NCBI RefSeq assembly: GCF_002288925.2
Contig: NW_022098004.1
Span: forward strand, 14,394,581 to 14,458,580
Length of the DNA stretch: 64,000 nucleotides
Direction: 5' to 3'
DNA from: Delphinapterus leucas
Lineage: Eukaryota > Chordata > Mammalia > Artiodactyla > Monodontidae
Position 1 is the first letter of the stretch; every line of letters starts with the position of its first letter. Shown one piece after another: positions 10,941-27,200 of this stretch. The notes under the pieces were generated by a model. The model made no database searches and was not told where the DNA came from. It was given only the letters and a program-made list of their open reading frames with translations. A program made the translations under genes and the position numbers.

Positions 10941-11858
10941 TGGTGGGATGCCTGATGTGATGACAGGTAGTGAAACTTCTCATACACATAAGACTAATGT
11001 TAGTGGTAAAAATTTTTTCATGAGATATATAAGCTGATCTTATCAAAATTGTGGGCAGGATGCTTGAATTCATAGAAAGGAGATTGTTAGGAGGAGTGTT
11101 TTAATGATGACATTGGCTGTATAGAATTCTAGCATGTAGGGGTTGTTAAATGCTCCTAAAAATAGGATTGTTGTGAAAATATTTATTATAATGATATTGA
11201 CATATTCTGCTAGGAAGAACAGGGTGAATAAGCCTGCTACATTTTCTACATTGAAGCCAAATATAGGTTAAATCAAATGGGACTCTGTTGGTTTCTGCTA
11301 GAGTAGAGATAAATCACATTCTGGCTAGGGGTCAGGATGGGAAAATTAGTCATAGGTATTCTTGTGTAATAATTACTGCTGAAAGTGTAAATGATCATTT
11401 ATCACTAGAACTGATAAGAGAATAATTGCTACTGTTACATCGTATGAGATTGTCTGTGCTACTGCATGGAAACCTCCGATGACTGTGTATTTTGAATCCA
11501 AAACGCATACAGATCAGAGGATGGAAAAAATGGCTAGGCTTGATAGCTAGTATAAATAGTACACCTAGGTTTATATTAACTAGTGGAAAGGGTAGGGGGA
11601 CAGGAGTTCATCTTGTGAGAGCCAGGCTTGAGGCTAGACTTGGTGCGATAATACAGAAATTGATGAGATTGATGGTCATACTGTTTCTTTAATAAATAAT
11701 CTGACTGTATCAGCAATGGGTTATAATAATCCATAAGGGCTGACGATGTGTGGCCCTTTCTGGATTTGTATATAGCCTAGGAATTTCCGTTCCATTAATG
11801 TGAGGAATGCTGCAGCTAGTAAAAGTAGAATTAGTGAAAGAATGCAGATTATAAATAT
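10941..11858 (-). pseudogene. MT-ND1: Numt NADH dehydrogenase subunit 1
   Basis: Full-length but broken ND1 on the minus strand. From 11858 the frame reads [20 protein letters not shown] and then [16 protein letters not shown], the ND1 N-terminus with its conserved ERKxLGY block. 'atattctgctaggaagaaca' and 'ttggtttctgctagagtaga' match the middle of the gene. There are frameshifts and stops along its length. Confidence 0.92.
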
Positions 11859-11859
11859 T

Positions 11860-11936
11860 TCCGTAGGAAAAGGACTTGAACCTCTGCGGATAAAGGTTTT
11901 AGTTTTACACAATTACCGGGCTCTACCACCCTAACA
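11860..11936 (-). pseudogene. Numt tRNA-Leu(UUR)
   Basis: 'acttgaacctctgcggataa' and 'attaccgggctctaccaccc' are the reverse complement of the tRNA-Leu(UUR) T and anticodon/D arms. It sits between 16S and ND1 as in mtDNA. Confidence 0.88.
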
Positions 11937-12368
11937 AACCCTGTTCTATAGTGGGGTATGTATAAATTAATTGAATTGAGATTATATCATCAATTAGTTT
12001 GAAGACATTTTGTAAAGTAGGCCTTATTTCTCTTGTTCTTTCATACTGCAAGAAATATAGAATAGAAACCTACTGGGATTACTCCAGTCTGAACTCAGAT
12101 CAAACAGGACTTTACTAATCACTGAACAGACCGTTAATAGCAGTTATACTATTGGGATATACTGATCCAGCATCAAGGTCATAAACCTTATCATCAGTAT
12201 GAACTCTAAATTGTGCTGCTACCCCTAGAGTAACTCATTCCACTTATCAATATTTTGGATCATTAATGATAAAGCATTTTGACTAGCTGGTCTAAATCTT
12301 AATCACTCCGATGTTTTATTCTCCAAGGTTACCCCAACCAAAATTGTTAAAACGTTAAAAGCTATGTT
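11937..12368 (-). pseudogene. MT-RNR2: Numt 16S rRNA, 3' part
   Basis: Conserved large-subunit rRNA blocks on the minus strand: 'ggccttatttctcttgttct', 'ctgaactcagatcaaacagg', 'catcaaggtcataaacctta' and 'gctacccctagagtaact'. The gene is interrupted at about 12369 by the SINE and the L1-ENAH chimera. It continues at 19201. Confidence 0.93.
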
Positions 12369-12370
12369 GG

Positions 12371-12582
12371 GGCTTCCCTGGTGGCGCAGTTGTTGAGAGT
12401 CCGCCTGCCGATGTGGGGGACACGGGTTCGTGCCCTGGTCCAGGAAGATCCCACATGCCGCGAAGCGGCTGGGCCCGTGAGCCATGGCCGCTGAGCCTGT
12501 GCGCCTGGAGCCTGTGCTCCGCAACGGGAGAGGCCACAACAGTGAGAGGCCCGCATACTGCAAAAAAAAAAAAAAAAAAAAA
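12371..12582 (+). mobile_element. CHR SINE (short type)
   Basis: Complete short CHR SINE with a 19-A tail. It is flanked by CTATGTTGG at 12362-12370 and 12584-12592. It landed exactly at the left target-site duplication of the L1-ENAH chimera, so it is younger than that insertion. Confidence 0.94.
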
Positions 12583-12592
12583 TCTATGTTGG

Positions 12593-14384
12593 AGGCTTTC
12601 AAGATGGCAGAGTGGAAGGACCTTGAGCTTACCTCCTTCTCATGAACACACCAGTATCACAACTGACTGCTGAACAACCATTGATTACAAAAAAGACTGG
12701 AACCTACCTACCAAAAAACATCTTCTACATCTAAAGGCATAAAGAAGAGACCACAATGAGATGGTAGGAGGGGCGTACTCGCAATATAATCAAATCCCCC
12801 CCATCCCTCCACCCCCGCCCGTGGGTGACCCACACACTGGAGAATAATAACACTGCAGAGGCTTTCCCACAGGAGTGAGAGTTCTGAGGCCCCCATCAGG
12901 CTTCCCAGCCTGGGGGTCTGGTGTTGGGAAGAAGAGCCCCTCAGAGCATCTGGATTTGAAGACCAGCAGGGCTTAACTTAATGCAGAGCTCCACAGGAGT
13001 GGGGGACATAGACTTAACTCCTGAAGGTATTGCACAGAATCTCATGCACCGGGACCAAGGGCAAAAGCAGTAACCTCATAGGAGCCTGGGCGAGACCTAC
13101 CTGCTGGTCTTGGAGGGTCTCCCGGGCAGGTGGGGGGTGGCTGTGGCTCATGCTGGGGTCATAGAAGCTGGTGGCAGAAGGGGATTGTTCATCTGCATGA
13201 ACTCTCGTCGAGGCAGACATCATTAGCTACAAGACCCAGCCCCACCCAACAGCCTGTAGGCTTCAGTGCCAGACGCCTCAGGCCAAACAACTAACCGGGT
13301 GGGAACACAGCCCCACCCATTAGCAGACGGGCTGCCTAGAGACTTCCTGATCCCACAGCCGCCTCTAGACATGCCCCTAGCCCTGCCCACCAGAGGGCCA
13401 GGACCCAGCTCCACCCACCAGTGGGCAGGCATCTGCCCTTCCCGCCAGGAAGCCTACCCAAGCTTCTAGACCAGCCTCACCCCTGGGGGGCAGAAACCAG
13501 AAGGAAGAAAACTACGATCCAGCAGCCTGTTGTCTCAAACGCAGGCCGGACATTACCCTGGGGCCCCTGGCCCTTGGGTGACGAGAGAGGAGTGCACTGC
13601 TGGGACACACAGGACGTCTCCTACAGAGAGCTACTCCTCCAAAGTCGAGAAAGGTAATTAACCCAAAATGAGGTGGCAGAGGAATGTGTTTCAGATGAAG
13701 GACCAAGATAAAACCCCAGAAGAACTAAGTGATGTGGAGGTAAGCAATCTACCTGAGAAAGAGTTCAGAGTAATGATTGTAAAGGTGATCCAAGAACTTG
13801 GGAGAAAAATGGACGCACAGATAAGTTACAAGTGTTTTTTAACAAAGAGTTAGAAAATATAAAGAACAACCTAACAGTTGAACAGTACAATAACTGAAAT
13901 GAAAAACACACTAGAAGGAATCAACAGTAGAGTAAATGAAGCAGAATGGATCAGTGAGCTGGAAGACAGAGTAGGGGAAGTCACTACTGTGGAGCAGAAA
14001 AAAGAATGAAGAGAAATGAGGACAGTTCAGGAGAGCTCCGGAACAACATAAAGCACACTAACATTCACATTATAGGGGTCCCAGAAGGAGAAGAGAGAGA
14101 GAAAGGGCCTGAGAAAATATTTGAAGAGATAATAGCTGAAAACTTCCCTAACCTGGGAAAGGAAACAATCACCCAAGTCCGGGAAGCACGGAGAGTTTCA
14201 TACAGGATAAACCCACAGAGGAATACACCACGCTGCACTGTGACCAGGATGACAACAATTAAAGAGGAAATATTAAAAGCAGCAAGGGAAAAGCAACAAA
14301 TAACACACAAGGGAACTCCTATAAGGTTATCAGCTGACTTTTCAGCAGCGACTCTGCAGACCAGAACGGAATGGCATGATACTC
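12593..14384 (+). mobile_element. L1 5'UTR and partial ORF1 (chimera 5' part)
   Basis: The 5'UTR is GC-rich and starts with the L1-typical CAAGATGGC block. ORF1 is decayed. Its start region is near 13668 (QMKDQDKTPEELSDVEVSNL). From 14006 a long open segment encodes the RNA-binding half with [21 protein letters not shown] and then ENFPNLGK and [21 protein letters not shown]1 similarity stops after 'aatggcatgata' near 14382. Confidence 0.88.
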
Positions 14385-19199
<4,815 letters not shown>

Positions 19200-19200
19200 G

Positions 19201-20290
19201 GCTATGTTTTTCCTTAAAGTACAGTTATTATTTTTTTGGATTAATTAATTAAACCTCCATAGGGTCTTCTCATATTATTCCTGCCTCTTCGCAGGAAGGT
19301 CAATTTCACTGATTAAAAGAGACAGTAATACTCTCGTGTGATCATTTATACAGGTCCTTATTTAAAGAAAAAATGACTATGCTGCCTTTCCACACTCAGG
19401 ATACCATGACCATTAAACAGATGTCACTGGGCAGGCAGTGCCTCTAATACTAGAAGTGCCAGAGGTAATGTTTTTTTATAAAGGAGCAGGGTTTGTGACT
19501 GCTGAGTTCCTTTTACTTTCTAAAATCTTTCCTTAAATGCATGCCTGTGTTGGGTTTAGCAATTGTTTTAATAAATAACTAGGTATTGGTCTAGGTTTAT
19601 TTTACTGTTAACTCTCAGTAGGTTAATGTTCTGATATAAGCATATGCAAGGAGCAATACTACTTGTTACTCATACTGACAGTATTGCTTCTGTTAATAGA
19701 TTAGTCCAGTATTAAATTAGGGTTGGTTTATTTACTATTGGTATTTAAGATGAATGTGTGGTCGACCTTGAACACTTTTGCAATTGGTGGCTACTTTTAA
19801 GCCAAGTATTGTTTATGCTTACTCTCTGGGGAACTGTGTATCCTGATACTAAAAGCTGTACCTTTTTCGAATAACATTTAAAGTTATAATAAAAGTTATG
19901 TTTCTTAAGTAATATTTAAAGTTGAACTAAAATTCTTTTCTAGACAACCAGCTATCATCAGGCTTGTTAGGCTTGTCACCTTTACCCGAAAATCTTCTAT
20001 TTTGCCATACAGGTGAGTTTGTTCTTGTAAACTGTTCATAAGTAGCTCATCTGCTTTCAGGTTATCTAACTTAAGTTCTCTATGTTAAAGTTTTCTAGTT
20101 AAATCATTATGCAAGAGGTAAAAGAGGTAAGCTTTGCTTTTTGGTATTTTGAGTACTTCTTTCGTCATTCCCTTAGCATACTTTATAACACCAGATTTAA
20201 ATTTCTGTCTCCTATACTTTAGATGTTGAAGGAATGTTTAATTCACTTATGGTAGTTGAATTCGGTGGGAAGTTTGGGCTAGTTTCAGTA
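19201..20290 (-). pseudogene. MT-RNR2: Numt 16S rRNA, 5' part
   Basis: 16S resumes right after the chimera's poly(A). 'ccatagggtcttctcatatt', 'aggtcaatttcactgatt', 'gtcactgggcaggcagtgcc' and 'acaaccagctatcatcaggc' are conserved minus-strand 16S blocks. It is collinear with the part ending at 12368. Confidence 0.92.
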
Positions 20291-20436
20291 CAAAGTGTTC
20301 ATGCAGTATGAAATCTCCTGGGTGTAAACCAGGTACTTTTCTTTAAGCTACACTTTGATTCATCCAAGCATACTTTCCAGTATGCTCACTTATCTCCTCT
20401 TGTATGTTTGGAACTTATTACTGGGATATGAAGTTA
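20291..20436 (-). pseudogene. MT-RNR1: Numt tRNA-Val and 12S rRNA 3' end
   Basis: 'gaaatctcctgggtgtaaac' and 'ttaagctacactttgattc' are tRNA-Val. 'atccaagcatactttccagt' then 'cttatctcctcttgta' is the 3' terminus of 12S. The copy stops at the (GT)n tract. Confidence 0.85.
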
Positions 20437-20437
20437 T

Positions 20438-20439
<2 letters not shown>

Positions 20440-20495
<56 letters not shown>
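20440..20495. repeat. (GT)n microsatellite
   Basis: About 28 uninterrupted GT units that run into an assembly gap. The true length is unknown. Poly-Cys/Val frames across it are artefacts. Confidence 0.97.
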
Positions 20496-20496
<1 letters not shown>

Positions 20497-20596
20497 NNNN
20501 NNNNNNNNNNNNNNNNNNNNNNNNNNNNNNNNNNNNNNNNNNNNNNNNNNNNNNNNNNNNNNNNNNNNNNNNNNNNNNNNNNNNNNNNNNNNNNNN
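20497..20596. other. Assembly gap (100 N)
   Basis: Exactly 100 undetermined bases, a conventional placeholder size. About 350-400 bp of 12S expected between the flanking pieces is absent, so real sequence is probably missing here. Confidence 0.98.
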
Positions 20597-21177
20597 GTTT
20601 ATCAATTACAGAATAGGTTCCTCTAGAGGAGTATGAATCACTGCCAAGTCTTTTGACTTTTAGGTTGATGCGGGTAGTATTCTAGCAAATCATTTTATTG
20701 TTATAATTATTTGAATTTACGGCTAAGCATAGTGGGATATCTAATCCCAGTTTAGATCTTAGCTGTCATGTAATCAGAAATGTGAAAGTCACTTTCATAG
20801 TTTATTTTTGTTTTAGCTATGGCTTTTTACAGCTTAGCTAGGACTTCATTTTATTTTGGGGTAATCTTTAACACGCTTTTCACTGGATTTCTATTAACAT
20901 GGGTTAATCTTATGACCAAGGTGGCTGACACGAAATTTATCAACCCTAATTAGTTAATATAACTTACTCAAAAACTTTTGTTTGGGGCTTAATTTTTATC
21001 ACTGCCATTTCCCATAAGGGCGTAGTTAAGTAAGTTGTTTTGAGCTACTTTTTAGTGTGCTTGATGCCTGCTCCTTTTAATCTTTTTTGATTTAAAGGAT
21101 ATTGTCACTGGGATGCAGATACTTTCATGTGTAATTTTATTTGAAATTAATAGAAAGGGTAGGACCAAATCTATGGG
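20597..21177 (-). pseudogene. MT-RNR1: Numt 12S rRNA, 5' part
   Basis: The minus strand holds conserved 12S blocks: 'ggttcctctagaggagtatg', 'aagcatagtgggatatctaa' followed by 'tcccagtttaga', and 'gtggctgacacgaaatttat'. It ends near 21177 next to tRNA-Phe. Confidence 0.92.
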
Positions 21178-21246
21178 TTTATGGAGTTAGTAAACTCAAC
21201 TAGGTATTTACAGTGCCTCGCTTTAATTATTAAGCTTCATCATTAG
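21178..21246 (-). pseudogene. Numt tRNA-Phe
   Basis: 'tttatggagttagtaaactc' and 'gtatttacagtgcctcgctt' correspond to the reverse complement of tRNA-Phe between 12S and the control region. Confidence 0.75.
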
Positions 21247-22400
21247 GTTGAGTAGGATTTTGTATGTATCATATTTATGTAATTAATTGACAATGTGTTA
21301 AAATACTGAAATAATTTTTTTCTTGTGGAGATTATTAAAATGTAATTTTAATTTTGTTTGAGGTAAATGACAGATCGAGGGGGATGGCTGTCTATATAAG
21401 CCTTATATATGTACATAATTCAATGGTATAGTTAAGAGGCAAGTTTGGAGTTACACTTACTTTGGGTTGGTGAAGTGACAGCAGTATGTTTGTTAGGTGA
21501 GTTAGTTGAATCTTATATGCTTTGACTTGTTTTGGGGGTTTGGCAGGGTGATAATGGTATATAAAGTATGAGAATTAGTGGGGTAGGGGTTTGATTAAGC
21601 AAGCTGTTTACCAGATATGAGTGTGCCTGTGTGGTACGTGTGTAACTGCTCTATATCCTGTGACCATTGACGCACTAACATATTATGGTAGATGATGTTG
21701 GAAAATAATACTCAATTCAAGCTCAGCTACAAGTTTCTCGGCTGTGTTAAGACCTCTGATGGCCAAAGCTGAGTCACAGCATGCCCCCCAATTTAAAAAT
21801 ACCAAAAGCATGAAACCAGTTATGTGTGAACATGGCTGATTAGCCATTAGTCCATCGAGGTATATTATTGAAGAGGAAAGAGTAGGCAATTTTAGGTGAG
21901 ATGGTGCTGAAGTAATAAGAGCCAGATGCCAGATACAGTTCATTTATAGAAATCCTCATGGTTCATTGGCCTAGAACGAGGAGAGAGACATATTTGTGGA
22001 TGGGTTGATTGTGGCTTGATTATTAAGCTCTGGTTATCGGTTATGATAAGCATGATGACTGGAAATGATTTGACTTTATGTGATATGTATGATTAATAAA
22101 CATATGTCCTGTATAATATCAATCACTTCAATTACCCCTGGAATCTAATGTGAGTTGAACTGTTTAATGTGTATGTAATATCAATAGGCTGATGTACTTG
22201 CTTAGATACATGGGATAATTAATTTATGATTACATATCATGTATTATGCATAAGAAGGTATATATACTTACATATGTGGAAGGGCACAAAATGCACAAAG
22301 TACACAGTAATGTTAGTTTTCAAGATGTCACTTTTAAATACTTACACAGTACTTAAAGACAGTGTTAATGTCCCATAAGCAAGTTGTTCAGGGAATCGTT
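21247..22400 (-). pseudogene. Numt mitochondrial control region (D-loop)
   Basis: Non-coding mtDNA between tRNA-Phe and tRNA-Pro. The central conserved domain is clear: 'agccagatgccagatacagt' and 'cctagaacgaggagagagac', near 21915-21990. The flanking variable domains are AT-rich with repeated ATGTAT/TACAT-type motifs typical of termination-associated sequences. Keeping it shows the copy came from DNA spanning the origin rather than from a single mRNA. Confidence 0.85.
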
Positions 22401-22526
22401 GAAGTGGAATTTCAGCTTCGGGTGTTGATGGTGGGGCTGGAGCTTCTTCCTCGAGTCTTAGGGAAAAATGTTTTCCTTTTCTGGTTTAGAAGAACAAAGT
22501 AATAAATATACTACAAAGACTCTTCA
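22401..22526. pseudogene. Numt tRNA-Pro (plus) and tRNA-Thr (minus)
   Basis: 'tcgggtgttgatggtggggc' matches tRNA-Pro on the light strand. 'gaaaaatgttttccttttct' and 'ggtttagaagaacaaagtaa' match the reverse complement of tRNA-Thr, just before the 3' end of cytb. Confidence 0.72.
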
Positions 22527-23956
22527 TTTTAGGAGGTTATTTTCAATAATGCTTTTAGTGGTATAAGGACTATAATTATGAGAAAGTATAGAATAGATGC
22601 TGTTTGTCCGATGATAATAAATGGGTGATCAATGGTTTGTCTTCCAATTCATGTTACTGTTAATAGGTCCCCTACAAGTACTCAGAATAAACGTTGGCTA
22701 AGAGGTCATAATGTTATACTTCATTGTTTCACTGTATGAAGTACTGGGACAATCAATCAAATTAGGAATGAGATGGTTAATACTAGTACACTTCCTATTT
22801 GTTGTGAATAGATCACAGAATTGCATATGAAAATAAGAAGTATTATTCTCGTTGGATGTGAGGGAGAGTGCTGAGGAGGTTAGGTGGAGTATAACTGTCT
22901 CTACCTAGAAGGTCAGGTGAGACTAGTACTAGTATTAGTAAGATTACAAATAGGAACAAGGCACCCAAGATATCCTTAATTGTGTAGTGTGGATAAAATG
23001 GGATTTTGTCCATATAGGATGAGATCCCTGTTGGATTATTAGAGCCTGTTTCATGAAGGAATAATAGGTGAAGAACTCCTAAAGCTGCAATAATGAATAG
23101 GAGGATAAAGTGGAACGTGAAGAATAGGGGAAGGGTGGCTTTATCACCTCCTAAGAGTCATTTGACTAGGTTAATGCCAGTGTAAGGAATTACTGAAAGG
23201 AGACTTGTCATGACTGATGTTCTTCAAAAGGATGCTGGACTATTACCTTAAATAGTAGGGTGATTCCGTTGTTTCATATTTCTAGGAAGGTGTAAGATCC
23301 ATAACACAGGCCTCGCCCTACATGGATAAATAAGCAAACAAAGAACAAGAATAGGAAAGGTCCGTCTGCATATACATATCAGATAATTCATCCATAGTTT
23401 GCTTCGGTAGATATGAGTTATAGATGAGAAGGCAGTTACTGTATCTGATGTATTAATGTATTGTTAAGAATAACCCTGTTGGGCTTCCCTGGTGGTGCAG
23501 TGGTTAAGAATCCGCCTGCCAATGCAGGAGACACGGGTTCAAGCCCTGGTCTGGGAAGATCCCACATGCGGAGCAACTAAGTCTGTGCACCGCAACTACT
23601 GAGCCTGCGCTCTAGAGCCTGTGAGCCATAACTACTGAGCCCGTGTGCCACAATTACTGAAGCCTGTGCGCCCTAGAGCCTGTGCTCTGCAACAAGAGAA
23701 GCCACTGCAATGAGAAGCCTGCGCACCGCAACGAAGAGTAGCCCCTGCTCACCACAACTAGAGAAAGCCCACGCGCAGCAACGAAGACCCAACAGAGCCA
23801 AAAAATTCAAAAAATAACCCTGTCAAGATTTGTAAAATTAAATATAAAGCAGGGATGAAATTTTCATCATGAGCTATTTGATGGGGCTGGTAGATCATTA
23901 TATGCATTATTAACAATTCTGATTAATGGGTGGGATTTTAAAATGTTGGTCATTAG
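22527..23956 (-). pseudogene. MT-CYB: Numt cytochrome b
   Basis: Full-length-scale cytb on the minus strand, start near 23956, with about 1.1 kb of gene plus a CHR SINE at 23480-23812. Recognisable blocks include 'gtgatcaatggtttgtcttc' near the 3' end. The stretch around 23320-23420 corresponds to the heme-ligating N-terminal half. Frames are broken. Confidence 0.9.
23480..23812 (+). mobile_element. CHR SINE (long type) in numt cytb
   Basis: Long-type CHR SINE flanked by a perfect 11-bp target-site duplication, AATAACCCTGT, at 23469-23479 and 23813-23823. Confidence 0.95.
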
Positions 23957-24026
23957 TGTTTCTATAGCTGAAATACAATGATGATTTTTCAGATCATTGG
24001 CCATGATTACATTGCATTTAAGAATA
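23957..24026 (+). pseudogene. Numt tRNA-Glu
   Basis: 'tatagctgaaatacaatgat' with 'ttcagatcattggccatgat' is tRNA-Glu, encoded on the light strand and therefore plus here. It sits between cytb and ND6. Confidence 0.82.
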
Positions 24027-24287
24027 ATGATGACACATTGTATTTGTTTTGAGTACTATTTTGGTAGTTTTGTAGGTCTTCAAAACCTTCACAAATTTAT
24101 GGTGGGCTTGGGTTAACTGGGTTAACTGAGTAGTTGTGATATTGTATTGAATTTTGGTGAATCGTTTTTGTGCTTAATGGTTTTTAAGATTTGTTTAAAG
24201 AGAATGTGAATAGTTTTTGGTTATACAACAGCTATGTCTACTAAGCAGTGTCCTGAGGTTTGAGAGTCTAATAAAACCCTCTTAGGT
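24027..24287 (+). pseudogene. MT-ND6: Numt ND6, 5' part (right numt end)
   Basis: G/T-rich plus-strand sequence following tRNA-Glu matches ND6, the only light-strand protein gene. The stretch at 24180-24260 ('gtttttggttatacaacagc') fits the middle of the gene. Similarity ends near 24287 where L1 sequence begins, marking the right numt breakpoint. Confidence 0.78.
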
Positions 24288-27200
24288 GTATTTCTTTAAT
24301 GTTATGATGGACATGCAAATTAAAACCACAAAGTGGTATCTATTCACATATAATAAATGATTATAATCAAGAACAAACAAAAATGCTGGCAACAATGTAG
24401 AGAAACTGGAACCCTTACACATTGCTTGTGGAAATGTATAGTTTGGCATTTCCTCCAAAAAGGTAAAATACAATTAGAGTCTGGTTCAAGAGCTCAATGC
24501 CTAGATATATGCCACAAAGAATTTAAAACAGGAGTTCAGACAAAAACTTGTACATGAATATTCATAGCAGCATTGCTTACATTGGCCCAATGGTAGAAAA
24601 AATTCAAATATCCATCAGTGGATGAATGGATAAGCAAAAGAGGGTAGATCTATAAAAAGTTCCATATTATTCTGCCATACATAGAAATATAGCAAAATGG
24701 TGCCATCTGCTGTGGAAAAACAGTATGGCAGTTCATCAAAAACAAAGTATGATTCATCACTTCCACTTCAGGATATATACCCAAGAGGTTTGAAAGGAGG
24801 GAGTTAAACAGATATTTGTACACCCATATTCACAGCAGCATTACACTGGCCAAAAGGCACAAGCAACCCAAGTGTCCGTGGATAGATGAATTGATAAGCA
24901 AAATGTGATAATATACACAAAGGTACATTATTCAGCCTTAAAAACTAAGGAAATTCAGACACATGCTACAACATGTATGAGTCTTAAAGTCATTATGCTA
25001 AGTGAAATAACCCAGTCACAAAAGGACGAATATTATATGATCCCACTTCTATGAGGTATCCAGAGAAGTGAAATTCAGAGACAGAAAGTAGAATGTGGTT
25101 GACAAGGGTTGAAGGGAGTTAATGTTTAATGGATGCAGTTTCACTTGGAATAAAACAAGTACAGGAGATGGATGGTGAGGATATTTGTACAATAATATAA
25201 ATGTGAATGTCACAGAACTATATATTTTAAATGGTTTAAGTGGTAAATGTTATGTTCGATATTTAATCACAATGGAAAATGTGAATGAAGTACTGATACA
25301 AGTTACAACATGTATGAACATTGAAAACATCCTAAGAGAAAGAAGCTATGCAGAAAAGGCCACCCAGATCATACTCATCTTGTGTGCTTTAAATCCATCA
25401 AGGCTGTGAAAATGAGGGGAAGTCTCAAGATTGCTTCCAGAAAAAGAAAACTGGGTCAGAATGGAAAAAGACATTTTCATGCTTTGGGGCAGGTGATGGA
25501 AGTGGAGCCAGTGGATTGGATTAGAAGGTGAAAACCATAATGATTTCTCATATGGGGGTTATAGGGGTGTTTCCTGGGAGAGTGTCCCTTTTTGGGGTGG
25601 AAACACAATGGAAACAGTCATTGAAATTGGCATATGTGGTAAAACAGTGATGACTGGGGAATCTGAACTTACAGATAAAGACTACATTGTACTGCTACTG
25701 CAAGTTTTCTGTACGTCTGAAGTTAGTAGAAAGTAAATAACTTTTCAAAACATGTCAACACCATGCCAGAAGAATAGATAAGACATCAAACTTCATGAGG
25801 AGGCCAAGCCCTACCCAGATTCATTTCACCCAAAATGGTTAAGCTGGTTAACTGCTCTTGTAGGAATCATATATTATTAAGAGGTGCTATGGGAAGATTA
25901 TATTATTAGCAGTCACTGTGTCTTGGGGGTTGTGGATGACCTGGGATGTGGTAGAAACAAAGGGATTTTTGAATTACAATTTTCCACATCAAACCGCCAA
26001 AAGTTACAAGTAATACATGAATTTAGTAAAGGTGCATGATACAAAAGCAATACACAAAAATCATTTGAGTTTCTATACACTAATAAAGAAGTATCAGAAA
26101 GAAAAATTAAGAAAACGACCCCATTTACAGCTGCATCAAAAAGAACAAAATACCTAGGTATAGATTTAACCAATGATGTGAAAGACCTGCACAATGAAAA
26201 CTGTAAGACACTAATAAAGAAACCGAAGAAGACACAAATAAAAATATTCGTGATCAGGCACTGGAAGAATATTCTTAAAACGTTCATCCTTCCAAAGCAG
26301 TGTACACATTCAATTCAATCTCTAACATAATGAAAGTGGCATTTTTCACAGAAACAGAACAAACAATTCTATATATCCTGTGTGGAACCAAAAAGGACCC
26401 CAAATAGCCAAAGCAATCCTAAGGAAGAGAACACAGCTGGAGTCAACTCGCCCCCCTGACTTCTAACTACACTGTGAAGCTACAGGAACCAAAAGCAAAA
26501 CTTGGCATAAAAACAGGCACATGTACCAGAGGAACAGAACAGAGAACCCAGAAATACACCCACATGTATGTGGTCACTTAATTTATGACAAAGCTGCCAA
26601 GGACATACACTGGGGTAAAGTCCCCTCAATAAACTGATGCCAAAGAAACTAGATACCACACACCAAAGAAAGACACTGGAAACTGTCTACACTACACACA
26701 AAATGACCTGAAATCCACAGTTTTCCACATCAAGCCCATTGTCTGCTGGCTTCTCTGAAAATAGACCCCCTTTCAGCAGTCAGCCGCATACAGGAAGCTT
26801 CTCCCCACTTTTTCTTTACCTTTTACTCCTGTGGTGGTGCCTCCCAGCAGGTCCTGAAGACGCTGGCTCCTGTCTGCATGGACTAGTATGTCCAGAGGAG
26901 ACCAACCTTCTGTCTGTGTTGACTCAGCCAGTCATTGTCCGGAAGCCAAAGCCCTGGAGAATCCTGAAAACACCAAGCCCCGGTCAGCTGCATGGAATCA
27001 AGTCCTCCGGCTGAACACTCACTAGCCTCGAAAGTCAGAGAGGTGGACTTGGCTCCACCTGCTGGCCAGTTTGGAAGTGCAAGCCTCAGCCACTTACCTT
27101 CCACTGGAGGCCCTGCTCTCAGCTGGCAGGTCTGATGAATCCACTAAATTTGAAAATTCAGACTCAAGTGGAGCCCCAAATCCCATGATAAGCCACAAAC

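Noticed and set aside
20355..20636. Cys/Val-repeat proteins across the (GT)n run and N gap
   Set aside because: Translation artefact of a dinucleotide repeat and undetermined bases.
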